Program-made: the position numbers and the translations under genes | Shown: one piece after another, positions 47,065-54,975 of the stretch | Numbering within the stretch: position 1 is the stretch's first letter | Layout: every line of letters starts with the position of its first letter | The notes under the pieces: generated by a model | The model's input: only the letters and a program-made list of their open reading frames with translations | Database searches by the model: none | Told to the model about the DNA's origin: nothing | Source: Sulfitobacter sp. HGT1 | Lineage (GTDB): Bacteria; Pseudomonadota; Alphaproteobacteria; Rhodobacterales; Rhodobacteraceae | DNA: 64,000 nt | Direction of reading: 5' to 3' | Assembly: GCF_013282155.1 (NCBI RefSeq) | Contig: NZ_BLWI01000005.1 | Span: 62,001-126,000 of the forward strand

Positions 47065-48243
47065 TTAGCCGGGTGACATGCCGCGCAGGCGTTCTGATCT
47101 GCGACGTAGCAATTCAACCACCGTCAGCAAGCAGATCGAGATGCCCACAAGGATCGTGGCGACCGCAAGGATCGTCGGGCTGATCTGTTCGCGCAGGCCT
47201 GTGAACATCTGCCAGGGCAGGGTTTTCTGACCGGCGGAGCCGACAAAGAGCACCACGACGACTTCGTCAAACGAGGTGATGAAGGCGAAGAGGCCGCCGG
47301 AGATAACGCCTGGCAAGATCAGCGGCATCTGGACGCGGAAGAAGGTCGTGACCGGGTTTGCGCCCATGTTCGCCGCAGCGCGGGTCAGCGAGCGGTCAAA
47401 GCCCACAAGTGTTGCGGTCACGGTGATGATCACAAAGGGAATGCCAAGGGCGGCATGGGCCAGAATGACCCCCAAGGTGGTGCCTTGCAGGCCGACGCGG
47501 CTGTAGAAGAAGTACATGCCAGCCGCCGAAATGATCAGCGGTACGATCATCGGAGAGATCAGGACTGCCATGATTGCGCGGCGGAACGGGACGTGGGGTT
47601 GGCTGAGGCCGATGGCTGCCAATGTCCCGAAGCTGACCGATAGCAAGGTCGCGGCGGGTGCGATCTTGAGAGAGTTCCAAACGGCACCTTGCCAGTCGGA
47701 GCTGTTAAAGAAGTCTTTGTAGTGCTTCAGGGAGTAGCCCGCAGGATCGAAGCGCAGCATTTCCGGGGTGAAGGTAAAGAAGTTTTCGGCGTTGAAGCTG
47801 AGGGGCATCACGACGAGGATAGGTGTAATCAGGAATACGAAGATTGCGCCGCAGATCACCCGGAAGGTGAAGTGCCACAGGACCTGACCAGGGGTGAGGT
47901 AGGGTGCGACTTTGGCGCGGTAGCGGCCTTCGTAGAGCCAGAACACGAACCAGCCGAAGAACCAGCCGAATGCCGCGCCGATCAACATGGCCGGAATGCC
48001 GCCCATGAAATAGCCGACGACCGCCAGTCCGATAAGGGTCACCCAACGGCTGATCGTTTCGTTTCTGACGACCTTTGTCAGCACGAACGCAAGGGCGGCC
48101 ATGACAACGGCCCCTATGACAACGCCTAGAAGGCCACTGCCGTTGGCGGTCCCTACAAAGAGCCCTGCAACAGCACCGGCTGCGGCTGTGACGGGTACAT
48201 AGAAGGAAACGGGTTTGCGGGAGATTGGTGTGAGTGCGACCAT
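47065..48243 (-). CDS. ABC importer permease, PotC-like, with N-terminal extension
   Basis: A 392-residue inner-membrane permease of the spermidine/putrescine type. The C-terminal about 270 residues form the usual binding-protein-dependent transport domain, with the EAA-type loop LTRAANMGANPVTTFFRVQMPLILPGVISG. The first 115 residues are an extra part with three or four hydrophobic segments (AAAGAVAGLFVG, LLGVVIGAVVMAALAF, WVTLIGLAVVGYFMGG). Ordinary PotC proteins are about 260-280 residues and lack this part. It is the last gene of a leftward ATPase, binding protein, permease, permease operon and starts four bases after the other permease stops. The substrate is likely a polyamine-like or related compound. 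Confidence 0.9.
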   Translation of the reverse strand: MVALTPISRKPVSFYVPVTAAAGAVAGLFVGTANGSGLLGVVIGAVVMAALAFVLTKVVRNETISRWVTLIGLAVVGYFMGGIPAMLIGAAFGWFFGWFVFWLYEGRYRAKVAPYLTPGQVLWHFTFRVICGAIFVFLITPILVVMPLSFNAENFFTFTPEMLRFDPAGYSLKHYKDFFNSSDWQGAVWNSLKIAPAATLLSVSFGTLAAIGLSQPHVPFRRAIMAVLISPMIVPLIISAAGMYFFYSRVGLQGTTLGVILAHAALGIPFVIITVTATLVGFDRSLTRAAANMGANPVTTFFRVQMPLILPGVISGGLFAFITSFDEVVVVLFVGSAGQKTLPWQMFTGLREQISPTILAVATILVGISICLLTVVELLRRRSERLRGMSPG

Positions 48244-48247
48244 TGCT

Positions 48248-49933
48248 TTAGCCCCCCAGTTTCACGTTATCGATGCCGACAATCTTGTCGTATGCATAGT
48301 AAAGGCCCAACACCACAGCGAGGAGGATTGCGCCAAGTGCGGCGGCAAGACCCCAGTTCAGTGAGCTGGAGATGTGATAGGCGATCCGGTTGGAAATGAA
48401 TGTACCGGTTGTCCCGCCCACGATCTCGGGGGTGATGTAGTAGCCAATGGACAGGATGAACACGAGGATGGACCCCGCACCGATCCCAGGCACTGACTGG
48501 GGAAAGTAAACACGCCAGAAGGCTGTCCAGTTGGTGGCCCCCAGTGATTTCGCGGCACGCAGATAGCTGGGCGGCACTGTTTTCATCACGGAATACAAGG
48601 GCAGGATCATGAAGGGCAGCAGGATATGTGTCATGGCAATGATCGTACCGGTTTGGTTGTTGATCAGGGCCAGACGGCTGTCATCGGCAACAACGCCAAG
48701 CCAGACCAGCGTATCATTCACCACACCTTGTTGCTGAAGCATCACCTTCCAGGCGGATGTCCGTACAAGGAGCGATGTCCAAAACGGCAAGAGCACAAGG
48801 ATCATGAGCAGATTGGCGGAGCGTGCGGGCAGGTTGGCCAAGATCCAGCCGACCGGATACCCCAGCAGGATACAGCTGAGCGTGATGCAGACCGACATGA
48901 ACAGGGTGCGCAGAAAGAGCGTGCCGTAGATGCGTTCGTTTTCGGGACGGAGTTGCGGGCCATCTGCCGATTTTTGCATGTCTACCGCGTTGAGAAAGTA
49001 GCCGCTGGTGAATTTCGGGCTGTAGGCGCGGATCGTTCCCCAGATCGGGCTTGCGCCCCAGTCTTTGTCGATTTTAACGAAAGCGGCTTTGTAATCAACG
49101 GTTTCAAAACCGGGTGCGGCTGCTGCGGCTTCGGCAATCTCGGTTGCGCCGGGGCCAGAGTAGCTGGCAATCGCGGCTGCGGTATCACCGGCCATGTCGT
49201 CATAGAAAGCCGAATAGATCAGCGGCCAGGGGTCTTCTTTGTAGAGGTTGTCTTCGTCTACGGTTTGAACGAAATCGGCGAAAATCAGATAGTAGCTGGC
49301 TGTTTGCGGAAAGATATCGGCGATACCGTCGCGCATTTCAAACACGGGCTGCGGTGTGCCGGAGGCCTTCTTCCAGTCTTTGATCTGGGCCAGCCAGGCG
49401 TCGGAGCCAAATATCTCGTTCCAGTTTTCGCCTTTCTTCCAGAACGCGTTCAGATCTTCGAACTGGTCTTGGTAGACCTCGCCGATGTCATCCACGCCGC
49501 GGCCGGATTTGCGAAACAAAGACGACGCGCCGGTCAGTTCATAATTCAGACGAGACCCCAGACGCGTGTGCAGTTTGCGTTCCTGAGCGACGTAAATGTC
49601 CTGATAAAGCGCTTTGTAAACGGGGGCGTCGGGGGTTGTGCCGTCTTCGCCGCTCCATTGGTCCAGTGCTTTGGTGGTGCGTGGCAACGTGTTCTGCACG
49701 ATTTCGTTTTCGACAGACCGGAACAGCATGTCGGCGATGGGGGCGATGAATGTCACCAGTACGAAAATCAAAAGCGGCGCAATCAGCAGCAATGCGCGCA
49801 TCTTTTGGCGACGTAAGGCGCGGTTCAAGCTGCGCTTTAGCGGTGTGCCATCGGCCGCCAGCATCGGGCCTGAGTATTCTTTTTCGGCACGCTCGGCATC
49901 AAGTGCTGTGGTCGCAGTGTTTACATCGCTCAT
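48248..49933 (-). CDS. ABC importer permease, PotB-like, with large insertion
   Basis: A 561-residue permease. After a cytoplasmic start and a first membrane segment (about 46-70, ALLLIAPLLIFVLVTFIAP), some 265 residues of hydrophilic, acidic sequence (about 72-340) intervene before the remaining five segments. The normal transport domain resumes with LFLRTLFMSVCITLSC and an EAA loop LRAAKSLGATNWTAFWRVYFPQ. By topology the insert should lie in the periplasm, where it could contact the binding protein or ligand. Standard PotB proteins are under 320 residues. ATG 49933 is chosen over a TTG frame from 49984 because the latter runs into a hairpin region. The gene lies in an operon with the PotC-like gene. 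Confidence 0.9.
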   Translation of the reverse strand: MSDVNTATTALDAERAEKEYSGPMLAADGTPLKRSLNRALRRQKMRALLLIAPLLIFVLVTFIAPIADMLFRSVENEIVQNTLPRTTKALDQWSGEDGTTPDAPVYKALYQDIYVAQERKLHTRLGSRLNYELTGASSLFRKSGRGVDDIGEVYQDQFEDLNAFWKKGENWNEIFGSDAWLAQIKDWKKASGTPQPVFEMRDGIADIFPQTASYYLIFADFVQTVDEDNLYKEDPWPLIYSAFYDDMAGDTAAAIASYSGPGATEIAEAAAAAPGFETVDYKAAFVKIDKDWGASPIWGTIRAYSPKFTSGYFLNAVDMQKSADGPQLRPENERIYGTLFLRTLFMSVCITLSCILLGYPVGWILANLPARSANLLMILVLLPFWTSLLVRTSAWKVMLQQQGVVNDTLVWLGVVADDSRLALINNQTGTIIAMTHILLPFMILPLYSVMKTVPPSYLRAAKSLGATNWTAFWRVYFPQSVPGIGAGSILVFILSIGYYITPEIVGGTTGTFISNRIAYHISSSLNWGLAAALGAILLAVVLGLYYAYDKIVGIDNVKLGG

Positions 49934-49991
49934 ATCGGCCCCACGGGGTTGGATCGGTGTGAAAATCGGAAAAGGGAATAACAAATGAGGT

Positions 49992-50016
49992 GGGAGGGGC
50001 CGAAATGGCCCCTCCC
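49992..50016. repeat. 10-bp intercistronic hairpin after the binding-protein gene
   Basis: GGGAGGGGCC and GGCCCCTCCC form a perfect 10-bp stem around GAAAT. It lies between the binding-protein stop and the PotB-like start. No T run follows, so it probably stabilises the upstream message and lowers expression of the permeases, as known for many importer operons. Confidence 0.75.
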
Positions 50017-50031
50017 GATAGGTCTAAGCGC

Positions 50032-51147
50032 TTATTGCGCCAACCATGCCTGGAACTTCGCGTCGATGTCGTCGCGGTAGTCAGCCCAGAACTCGTAGTT
50101 ATACAAGAACGTGTTTTCGGCGTTCTTGGGATCGGTTGGCATGTGTGGTGCCATGTCGATGCCCAGATCTGCGTGCTTGCCAACCATAGGAGCGGAGGAC
50201 AAACGTGCAGGACCGTAGCTGATGTACTGTGACTGATCGGCCAGACGCTGTGTGTCTGTCGCAAATTTAACAAAGTCCATCACGCGGGCCAGACGATCTG
50301 CTGGCAGGCCTGCTGGGATGATCCAACCGTCAAGGTCAAACACCTGAGCGTCCCAAAGCATTGCAACAGGTTGCTTTTGCTCTTCGATGACGCTGAACAA
50401 GCGACCGTTGTAGGTCGAACCCATGACGATTTCGCCATCAGCCAACAGCTGTGGTGTGTCAGCACCGGCGGACCACCAGATTACGCTGTCTTTGATGGTG
50501 CCCAGTTTGGCCAAAGCTTTTTCCTGGCCTTCTGGTGTTGCCAGAACGTCGTATACGTCTGCTTTTTCAACGCCGTCACACAGCAGAGCCCATTCCATGT
50601 TGTTGATTGGACGCTTTTCCAAGGCGCGCTTGCCTGGGTATGCTTCCAGATCGAACACGTCACAGATTTTGGTCGGAGGCGTGTCGCCAACCATGTCTGT
50701 GCGGTAGCCGAATGTGGTCGAATAAACGATCTGTGGGATAAAGCAGTCGCTTACCAGCAGGTCGCCAAAGTCTTCGGATGCAGGTGTGCCATCGGGTGCT
50801 GCTGCCAGCACTTCGTCGGCGTCGATTTCCATCGCCAAGCCTTCGTCACACAGACGGATTGCGTCGGCTGCTACGACGTCGACCAGATCCCAGGTTACGT
50901 TGCCGGCTTCGTTCATGGCGCGCAGTTTGGCGACGGCTTCAGCCGAGCTTTCGTCCCATACGGCCGAAACGTCGGAGTTCATGCCCAGGTAAGGCTGAAC
51001 ATATGCTTTGTCTTGGCTGGACTGGTATGCACCACCCCAGGAAACAAGTGTCATCTCTTTTGCCATGTTGCCGTGTGCATCGGCGAACGCCAATGTACCA
51101 GCGCCAACAATCGCAGAGGAAGCGAGTAGCGTTGTCGTGAATTTCAT
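50032..51147 (-). CDS. PotD-like ABC importer substrate-binding protein
   Basis: A 371-residue periplasmic binding protein of the spermidine/putrescine family. A signal peptide (MKFTTTLLASSAIVGAGTLAFADA) is followed by the TLVSWGGAYQSSQDKAY start of the mature domain, which has a two-lobe fold with conserved stretches such as GDTPPTKICDVFDLEAYPGKRAL and DGWIIPAGLPADRLARVMDFVKF. GGGAG nine bases upstream supports the start. The gene follows the ATPase gene in the leftward operon, with a hairpin on each side. Ligand specificity is not readable, though the neighbouring hydrolase genes hint at amino-acid derivatives. Confidence 0.9.
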   Translation of the reverse strand: MKFTTTLLASSAIVGAGTLAFADAHGNMAKEMTLVSWGGAYQSSQDKAYVQPYLGMNSDVSAVWDESSAEAVAKLRAMNEAGNVTWDLVDVVAADAIRLCDEGLAMEIDADEVLAAAPDGTPASEDFGDLLVSDCFIPQIVYSTTFGYRTDMVGDTPPTKICDVFDLEAYPGKRALEKRPINNMEWALLCDGVEKADVYDVLATPEGQEKALAKLGTIKDSVIWWSAGADTPQLLADGEIVMGSTYNGRLFSVIEEQKQPVAMLWDAQVFDLDGWIIPAGLPADRLARVMDFVKFATDTQRLADQSQYISYGPARLSSAPMVGKHADLGIDMAPHMPTDPKNAENTFLYNYEFWADYRDDIDAKFQAWLAQ

Positions 51148-51220
51148 TCAGTAGTCTCCCAACTATTGCCCGTTTGGTTTTTGAGGGTGTGATATCGGGC
51201 CTAACCACAGCCTCTTTGAC

Positions 51221-51245
51221 GCGCCGCCCGACATTGGGGCGGCGC
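51221..51245. repeat. 9-bp GC hairpin between ATPase and binding-protein genes
   Basis: GCGCCGCCC and GGGCGGCGC flank a seven-base loop. It lies 15 bases after the ATPase stop, without a T run, and probably shapes differential expression within the operon. Confidence 0.7.
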
Positions 51246-51259
51246 ACTACCGTTAAGCG

Positions 51260-52360
51260 CTATGCGTCAAGCGCGCGGCAATCTTCTGCAAGCCAGCCGA
51301 TTTCGATCTGCTGGCCAGGCTTCAAGCGTACCTGATCCGGTGCGTTGCGTGTCTTGATGATGAAGTTGTCCGTTCCGGCGACGCGCAGGCGCGTGCGGAA
51401 AATGTCACCCATATAAACGAACTCAAGCACTTCCGCTTTCAACGTGTGGGCACCCTCGGGCATCCGGTCTTTGTTGAATTCAACGCGCTCGGGGCGGATC
51501 GACACGCGAGTGCGTTCGCCTGCCTGGGTCACATTGATCGGCTTTGCCTCGATCATGCCGCCACCGTCCAGCTGCACCAGACAGGTACCGCCTTTGATCT
51601 CTTTTACCACGCCTTCCAGCGTGTTGTTTTCACCGATAAACTGCGCAACAAAGCTGTTTTCGGGTTCTTCATACAGCAAATCTGGCGGGGCCAGTTGTTG
51701 AATGCGGCCATTTTCAAACACGGCAACGCGGTCTGACATTGTCAGGGCTTCGGTTTGGTCGTGGGTCACATAAACAACGGTAATGCCCAGTTCGTGGGCA
51801 AGATGCGTGATTTCGAACTGCAAGGTTTCGCGCAGCTGTTTGTCCAAGGCACCCAAAGGTTCATCCATCAAAACCAGTTCGGGTTCGAACACCAAGGCGC
51901 GGGCCAAGGCGACGCGCTGTTGCTGACCGCCGGACAATTGCGCAGGACGCCGGCCACCAAAGGCCCCCATCTGCACACGATCCAGCGCGATCTTCACTTT
52001 TTCCTCGCGGTCGGACTTGCCCATTTTGCGGACTTCCAGAGGGAAGGCCAGGTTTTCGGCAACCGTCATATGCGGGAACAAGGCATAGTTTTGGAACACC
52101 ATGCCGATGCCGCGCTTGTGTGGCGGGATGTTATTGATTGATTTACCATCAAGGCGGATGTCGCCGTGGGTGGCGGTTTCAAACCCTGCCAGCATCATCA
52201 GGCAAGTTGTCTTGCCTGAACCCGATGGCCCGAGCATCGTCAAGAATTCGCCCTTTGGCATGGATAGGTTCAGGTCTTTGACGACAAGATTTTCGCCGTC
52301 ATAGCTTTTCTGCACGCGTTCAAATTCGACAAACGCATTTGTTGCTGAAGTATCTGCCAA
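51260..52360 (-). CDS. PotA-like ABC importer ATPase (TTG start)
   Basis: A 366-residue ATPase energising the PotD/B/C-like importer. Walker A is GPSGSGKTT, the Q-loop is in MVFQNYALFPH, the signature is LSGGQQQRVALARAL, Walker B is LVLMDEPLGALD, and the C-terminal about 120 residues form the regulatory TOBE domain (SIRPERVEF). The start is a TTG at 52360 (read as Met, then ADTSATN), supported by GGGGAG about eight bases upstream; no ATG lies early enough to give a complete N-terminus. It is the first gene of the leftward importer operon, divergent from the M24 gene. Confidence 0.92.
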   Translation of the reverse strand: MADTSATNAFVEFERVQKSYDGENLVVKDLNLSMPKGEFLTMLGPSGSGKTTCLMMLAGFETATHGDIRLDGKSINNIPPHKRGIGMVFQNYALFPHMTVAENLAFPLEVRKMGKSDREEKVKIALDRVQMGAFGGRRPAQLSGGQQQRVALARALVFEPELVLMDEPLGALDKQLRETLQFEITHLAHELGITVVYVTHDQTEALTMSDRVAVFENGRIQQLAPPDLLYEEPENSFVAQFIGENNTLEGVVKEIKGGTCLVQLDGGGMIEAKPINVTQAGERTRVSIRPERVEFNKDRMPEGAHTLKAEVLEFVYMGDIFRTRLRVAGTDNFIIKTRNAPDQVRLKPGQQIEIGWLAEDCRALDA

Positions 52361-52611
52361 AAGCTGGCTCCCCGGTTATTCTGACGTTCATGCGCCATTG
52401 TTGACAGGAAGTTAAAGCTATCTGATCTATAGTTTGCAACCAATTATCAGCTATTTTAGGCGAATCCGGGAAATTACAGGAAGAAATCCTGCAATAACGA
52501 CAGATTCAGTTGATATGACTGCGAAACGGGCAGCGATTTACTTTTTATTTCATTGCCGGGAGGGGAAAGCTGGCTAAAGCTAGGGCCATCGCAGTTTGAA
52601 GGATACCTAGA

Positions 52612-53793
52612 ATGCCCGCAATTGATTTGCCGTTTTCCCCCGCAGAATACAGCCGCCGCCTTGAGCTGGTGCGCGCCGAAATGGCGAAGCGGGGGTTGGA
52701 TGCGTTGTTTGTGACTGACCCAAGCAACCAAGCCTGGCTAACGGGTTACGACGGATGGTCATTCTATGTGCATCAGGGTGTGATTGTCTTGCCCGATGCC
52801 GATCCGGTCTGGTGGGGCCGCAATCAAGACACCAACGGCGCGCTGCGAACTGTCTGGATGGGCCCCGAAAATGTGCGCGGGTATGCTGACGGGTTCGTGC
52901 AATCGACGGAACGCCACCCGATGCAGGATCTTGCCAAGCATCTTGCGGCTGCCGGTGTCGAGGCCGGGCGCATCGGTGTCGAGATGGACAATTACTACTA
53001 TTCTGCCAAGGCACATGCGTCGCTGTGCGAAAGTCTTCCGAAGGCGCGGATCGTTGATGCGACTGCATTGGTGAACTGGAAGCGGACGGTGAAATCGGAA
53101 CCCGAACTTGCCTTCATGCGCAAAGCGGCGTTGATTTCGGAAAAGATCGTTGATGGCTTGCTAGAGCGGGTCGAACCTGGCGTGCCCAAGAACGAGATCG
53201 TCGCGGAAATTTACCGCGATGCGATCCGCGGCGTGGATGGCGCATGGGGTGATTATCCGGCGATTGTGCCTTTGCTGCCCTCAGGATCGGATGCCGCAGC
53301 GCCGCATCTGACGTGGGATGGCCGGCCCTTCGCAACTGGCGAAGCGACGTTTTTCGAGATTTCAGGCTGCTATCGCCGCTATCACGCACCGTTTTGCCGG
53401 ACGCTGTTTTTGGGCACGCCGCCCGACTTTCTGAAGCGCGCGGAGGCTGCTTTGGTCGAAGGGTTGGAGGCTGGCCTGGAGAAAGCCCGTGCTGGCAACC
53501 GCGCTTGCGACGTTGCAAACGCGCTGGCTGCACCTCTGGAAAAGGCGGGAATCGAACGCGGTGCGCGCTGTGGTTACCCCATCGGGATCAGCTATCCGCC
53601 CGACTGGGGCGAACGCACGATATCGCTGCGCGCCGAGGATGAGACCGTGCTTGAGCCGAACATGACCTTCCATTTCATGCCCGGCCTGTGGATGAAGGAT
53701 TGGGGCATCGAGATCACCGAAAGCATCCGCATCCGGGAAGATGGCGCTGCGGAAACATTCTGTAACCGTCCGAGGAAGATGTTCGTTAAATGA
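52612..53793 (+). CDS. M24-family hydrolase, ectoine hydrolase (DoeA/EutD)-like
   Basis: A 393-residue creatinase/aminopeptidase-P-fold enzyme. It matches the pattern I recall for ectoine hydrolases: WLTGYDGWSFYVHQ near residue 40, a GRNQDTNGALRTVW segment, GVEMDNYYYS and GDYPAIVPLLPSG, and a closing MTFHFMPGLWMKDWGIEITESI. Ectoine hydrolase opens the ring to give N-acetyl-diaminobutyrate. The start at 52612 leads into an intact N-terminal domain. It overlaps the ArgE-like gene by four bases and is divergent from an ABC importer by 251 bases, so the import and hydrolysis steps could act on one substrate. Use on ectoine itself is inferred; related cyclic or amide compounds are possible. Confidence 0.78.
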   Translation: MPAIDLPFSPAEYSRRLELVRAEMAKRGLDALFVTDPSNQAWLTGYDGWSFYVHQGVIVLPDADPVWWGRNQDTNGALRTVWMGPENVRGYADGFVQSTERHPMQDLAKHLAAAGVEAGRIGVEMDNYYYSAKAHASLCESLPKARIVDATALVNWKRTVKSEPELAFMRKAALISEKIVDGLLERVEPGVPKNEIVAEIYRDAIRGVDGAWGDYPAIVPLLPSGSDAAAPHLTWDGRPFATGEATFFEISGCYRRYHAPFCRTLFLGTPPDFLKRAEAALVEGLEAGLEKARAGNRACDVANALAAPLEKAGIERGARCGYPIGISYPPDWGERTISLRAEDETVLEPNMTFHFMPGLWMKDWGIEITESIRIREDGAAETFCNRPRKMFVK

Positions 53794-54944
53794 CGTTGCA
53801 AGCCACTGTCGACCTGCTGGACCGACTGATCGCCTATCCGACCGTTTCGACCGATAGCAATCTTGAGATGATTGTTGACCTGTCCGGCAGGTTGCAGTCG
53901 CTTGGTGCGCGCACGCATATCTTTGGCGATGAAACGGGCACCAAGGCGACCCTGTTCGGGACGTTGGGGCCGGACGTGGCGGGGGGTATTTTGCTGTCGG
54001 GGCATTCCGACGTTGTGCCCGTCACGGACCAGGATTGGTCAAGCGATCCATTCAAGATGCGGCAGGCTGACGGGCTGCTTTATGGGCGCGGTACCTGCGA
54101 CATGAAAGGGTTCATCGCGGCAAGTGTCGTGATGGCCGAACGCTATGCCGCGCTGCCGTTAAAGCGCCCTGTGCATTTCGCATTTACCTATGATGAGGAA
54201 ACCGGATGTTTGGGGGGGCAGGCGCTGGTTCCTGAACTGAACCGCCTTGGCATCAAACCCGACATCGCCATCATCGGCGAGCCGACAGAGATGCGGGTGA
54301 TCGAGGGCCACAAGGGCTGCTGCGAATATACCACGCGATTCGAGGGGCTTGAGGGGCACGGGTCGTCACCCGATCTGGGCGTGAATGCTGCGGAATATGC
54401 AGTGCGCTATGTCACGCGGTTAATGGCGCTGCGCGAGGATTTGCGGGCGAGGGTGCCAGTGGGCAGCCGGTTCGAGCCGCCCTTTACGACGATCAACATT
54501 GGCCGCATTCAAGGCGGTCATGCGCATAACGTGATTGTTGGCAAAGCCGAGGTGGATTGGGAATTCCGGCCTGTGCAAACCAGCGATTTGCGGTTTGTCA
54601 AAGACGCGATGGAAGCGTTTGTGGAACAGGATCTTTTGCCACAAATGCGCGCTGTCTATCCGCAGGCCGATATCTCGACCGAGACATTGGGCGAGGTCGT
54701 GGGCCTTGAGCCGATGACCGAAAACGCAGCGCGGGATCTGGTCGCGGGTCTGCTGGGGGCAAACAGCGCTGGCGTTGTTCCCTTCGGGACCGAAGCAGGG
54801 ATTTTCCAGCAGATGGGTATGGATGTGATCGTGTGCGGACCGGGGTCAATTGCACAGGCGCATAAGCCCGATGAATTCGTCAGCCTTGATCAGCTTGAAG
54901 TCTGTCTGGGTATGTTGGAACGGCTTGGGCAGAAGTTGGTGTAG
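53790..54944 (+). CDS. ArgE-like M20 N-acyl-amino-acid deacetylase
   Basis: A 384-residue M20-family zinc hydrolase most like acetylornithine deacetylase. Metal-site motifs are LSGHSDVVPV, YGRGTCDMKGF, YDEETGCLGG and IGEPTEMRVIEGHKG, with AQAHKPDEF near the end. The reading frame overlaps the M24 hydrolase stop (ATGA), so both enzymes should be made together. If the M24 enzyme releases an N-acetyl diamino acid, this protein could remove the acetyl group, taking the place of the usual aspartoacylase-type DoeB. Arginine synthesis is the alternative role, but no arginine gene is nearby. The stop codon lies within a hairpin shared with the convergent aminotransferase gene. Confidence 0.85.
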   Translation: MTLQATVDLLDRLIAYPTVSTDSNLEMIVDLSGRLQSLGARTHIFGDETGTKATLFGTLGPDVAGGILLSGHSDVVPVTDQDWSSDPFKMRQADGLLYGRGTCDMKGFIAASVVMAERYAALPLKRPVHFAFTYDEETGCLGGQALVPELNRLGIKPDIAIIGEPTEMRVIEGHKGCCEYTTRFEGLEGHGSSPDLGVNAAEYAVRYVTRLMALREDLRARVPVGSRFEPPFTTINIGRIQGGHAHNVIVGKAEVDWEFRPVQTSDLRFVKDAMEAFVEQDLLPQMRAVYPQADISTETLGEVVGLEPMTENAARDLVAGLLGANSAGVVPFGTEAGIFQQMGMDVIVCGPGSIAQAHKPDEFVSLDQLEVCLGMLERLGQKLV

Positions 54945-54967
54945 GGGCGCGTTTGCGTCGCGCCCCT
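54943..54967. terminator. 9-bp hairpin between convergent genes
   Basis: AGGGGCGCG and CGCGCCCCT form a perfect stem around TTTGCGT, starting within the stop codon of the deacetylase gene and ending nine bases before the aminotransferase stop. It probably acts for both convergent transcripts, although no T run is present. Confidence 0.65.
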
Positions 54968-54975
54968 GACCGTTA

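Noticed and set aside
48626..49816. 396-residue plus-strand frame opposite the PotB-like gene
   Set aside because: Cysteine- and glycine-rich composition with no domain; the minus-strand gene has clear permease features.
52401..52433. TTGACA...TATAGT promoter in the importer/M24 spacer
   Set aside because: The spacing is 21 bases, longer than a standard promoter.
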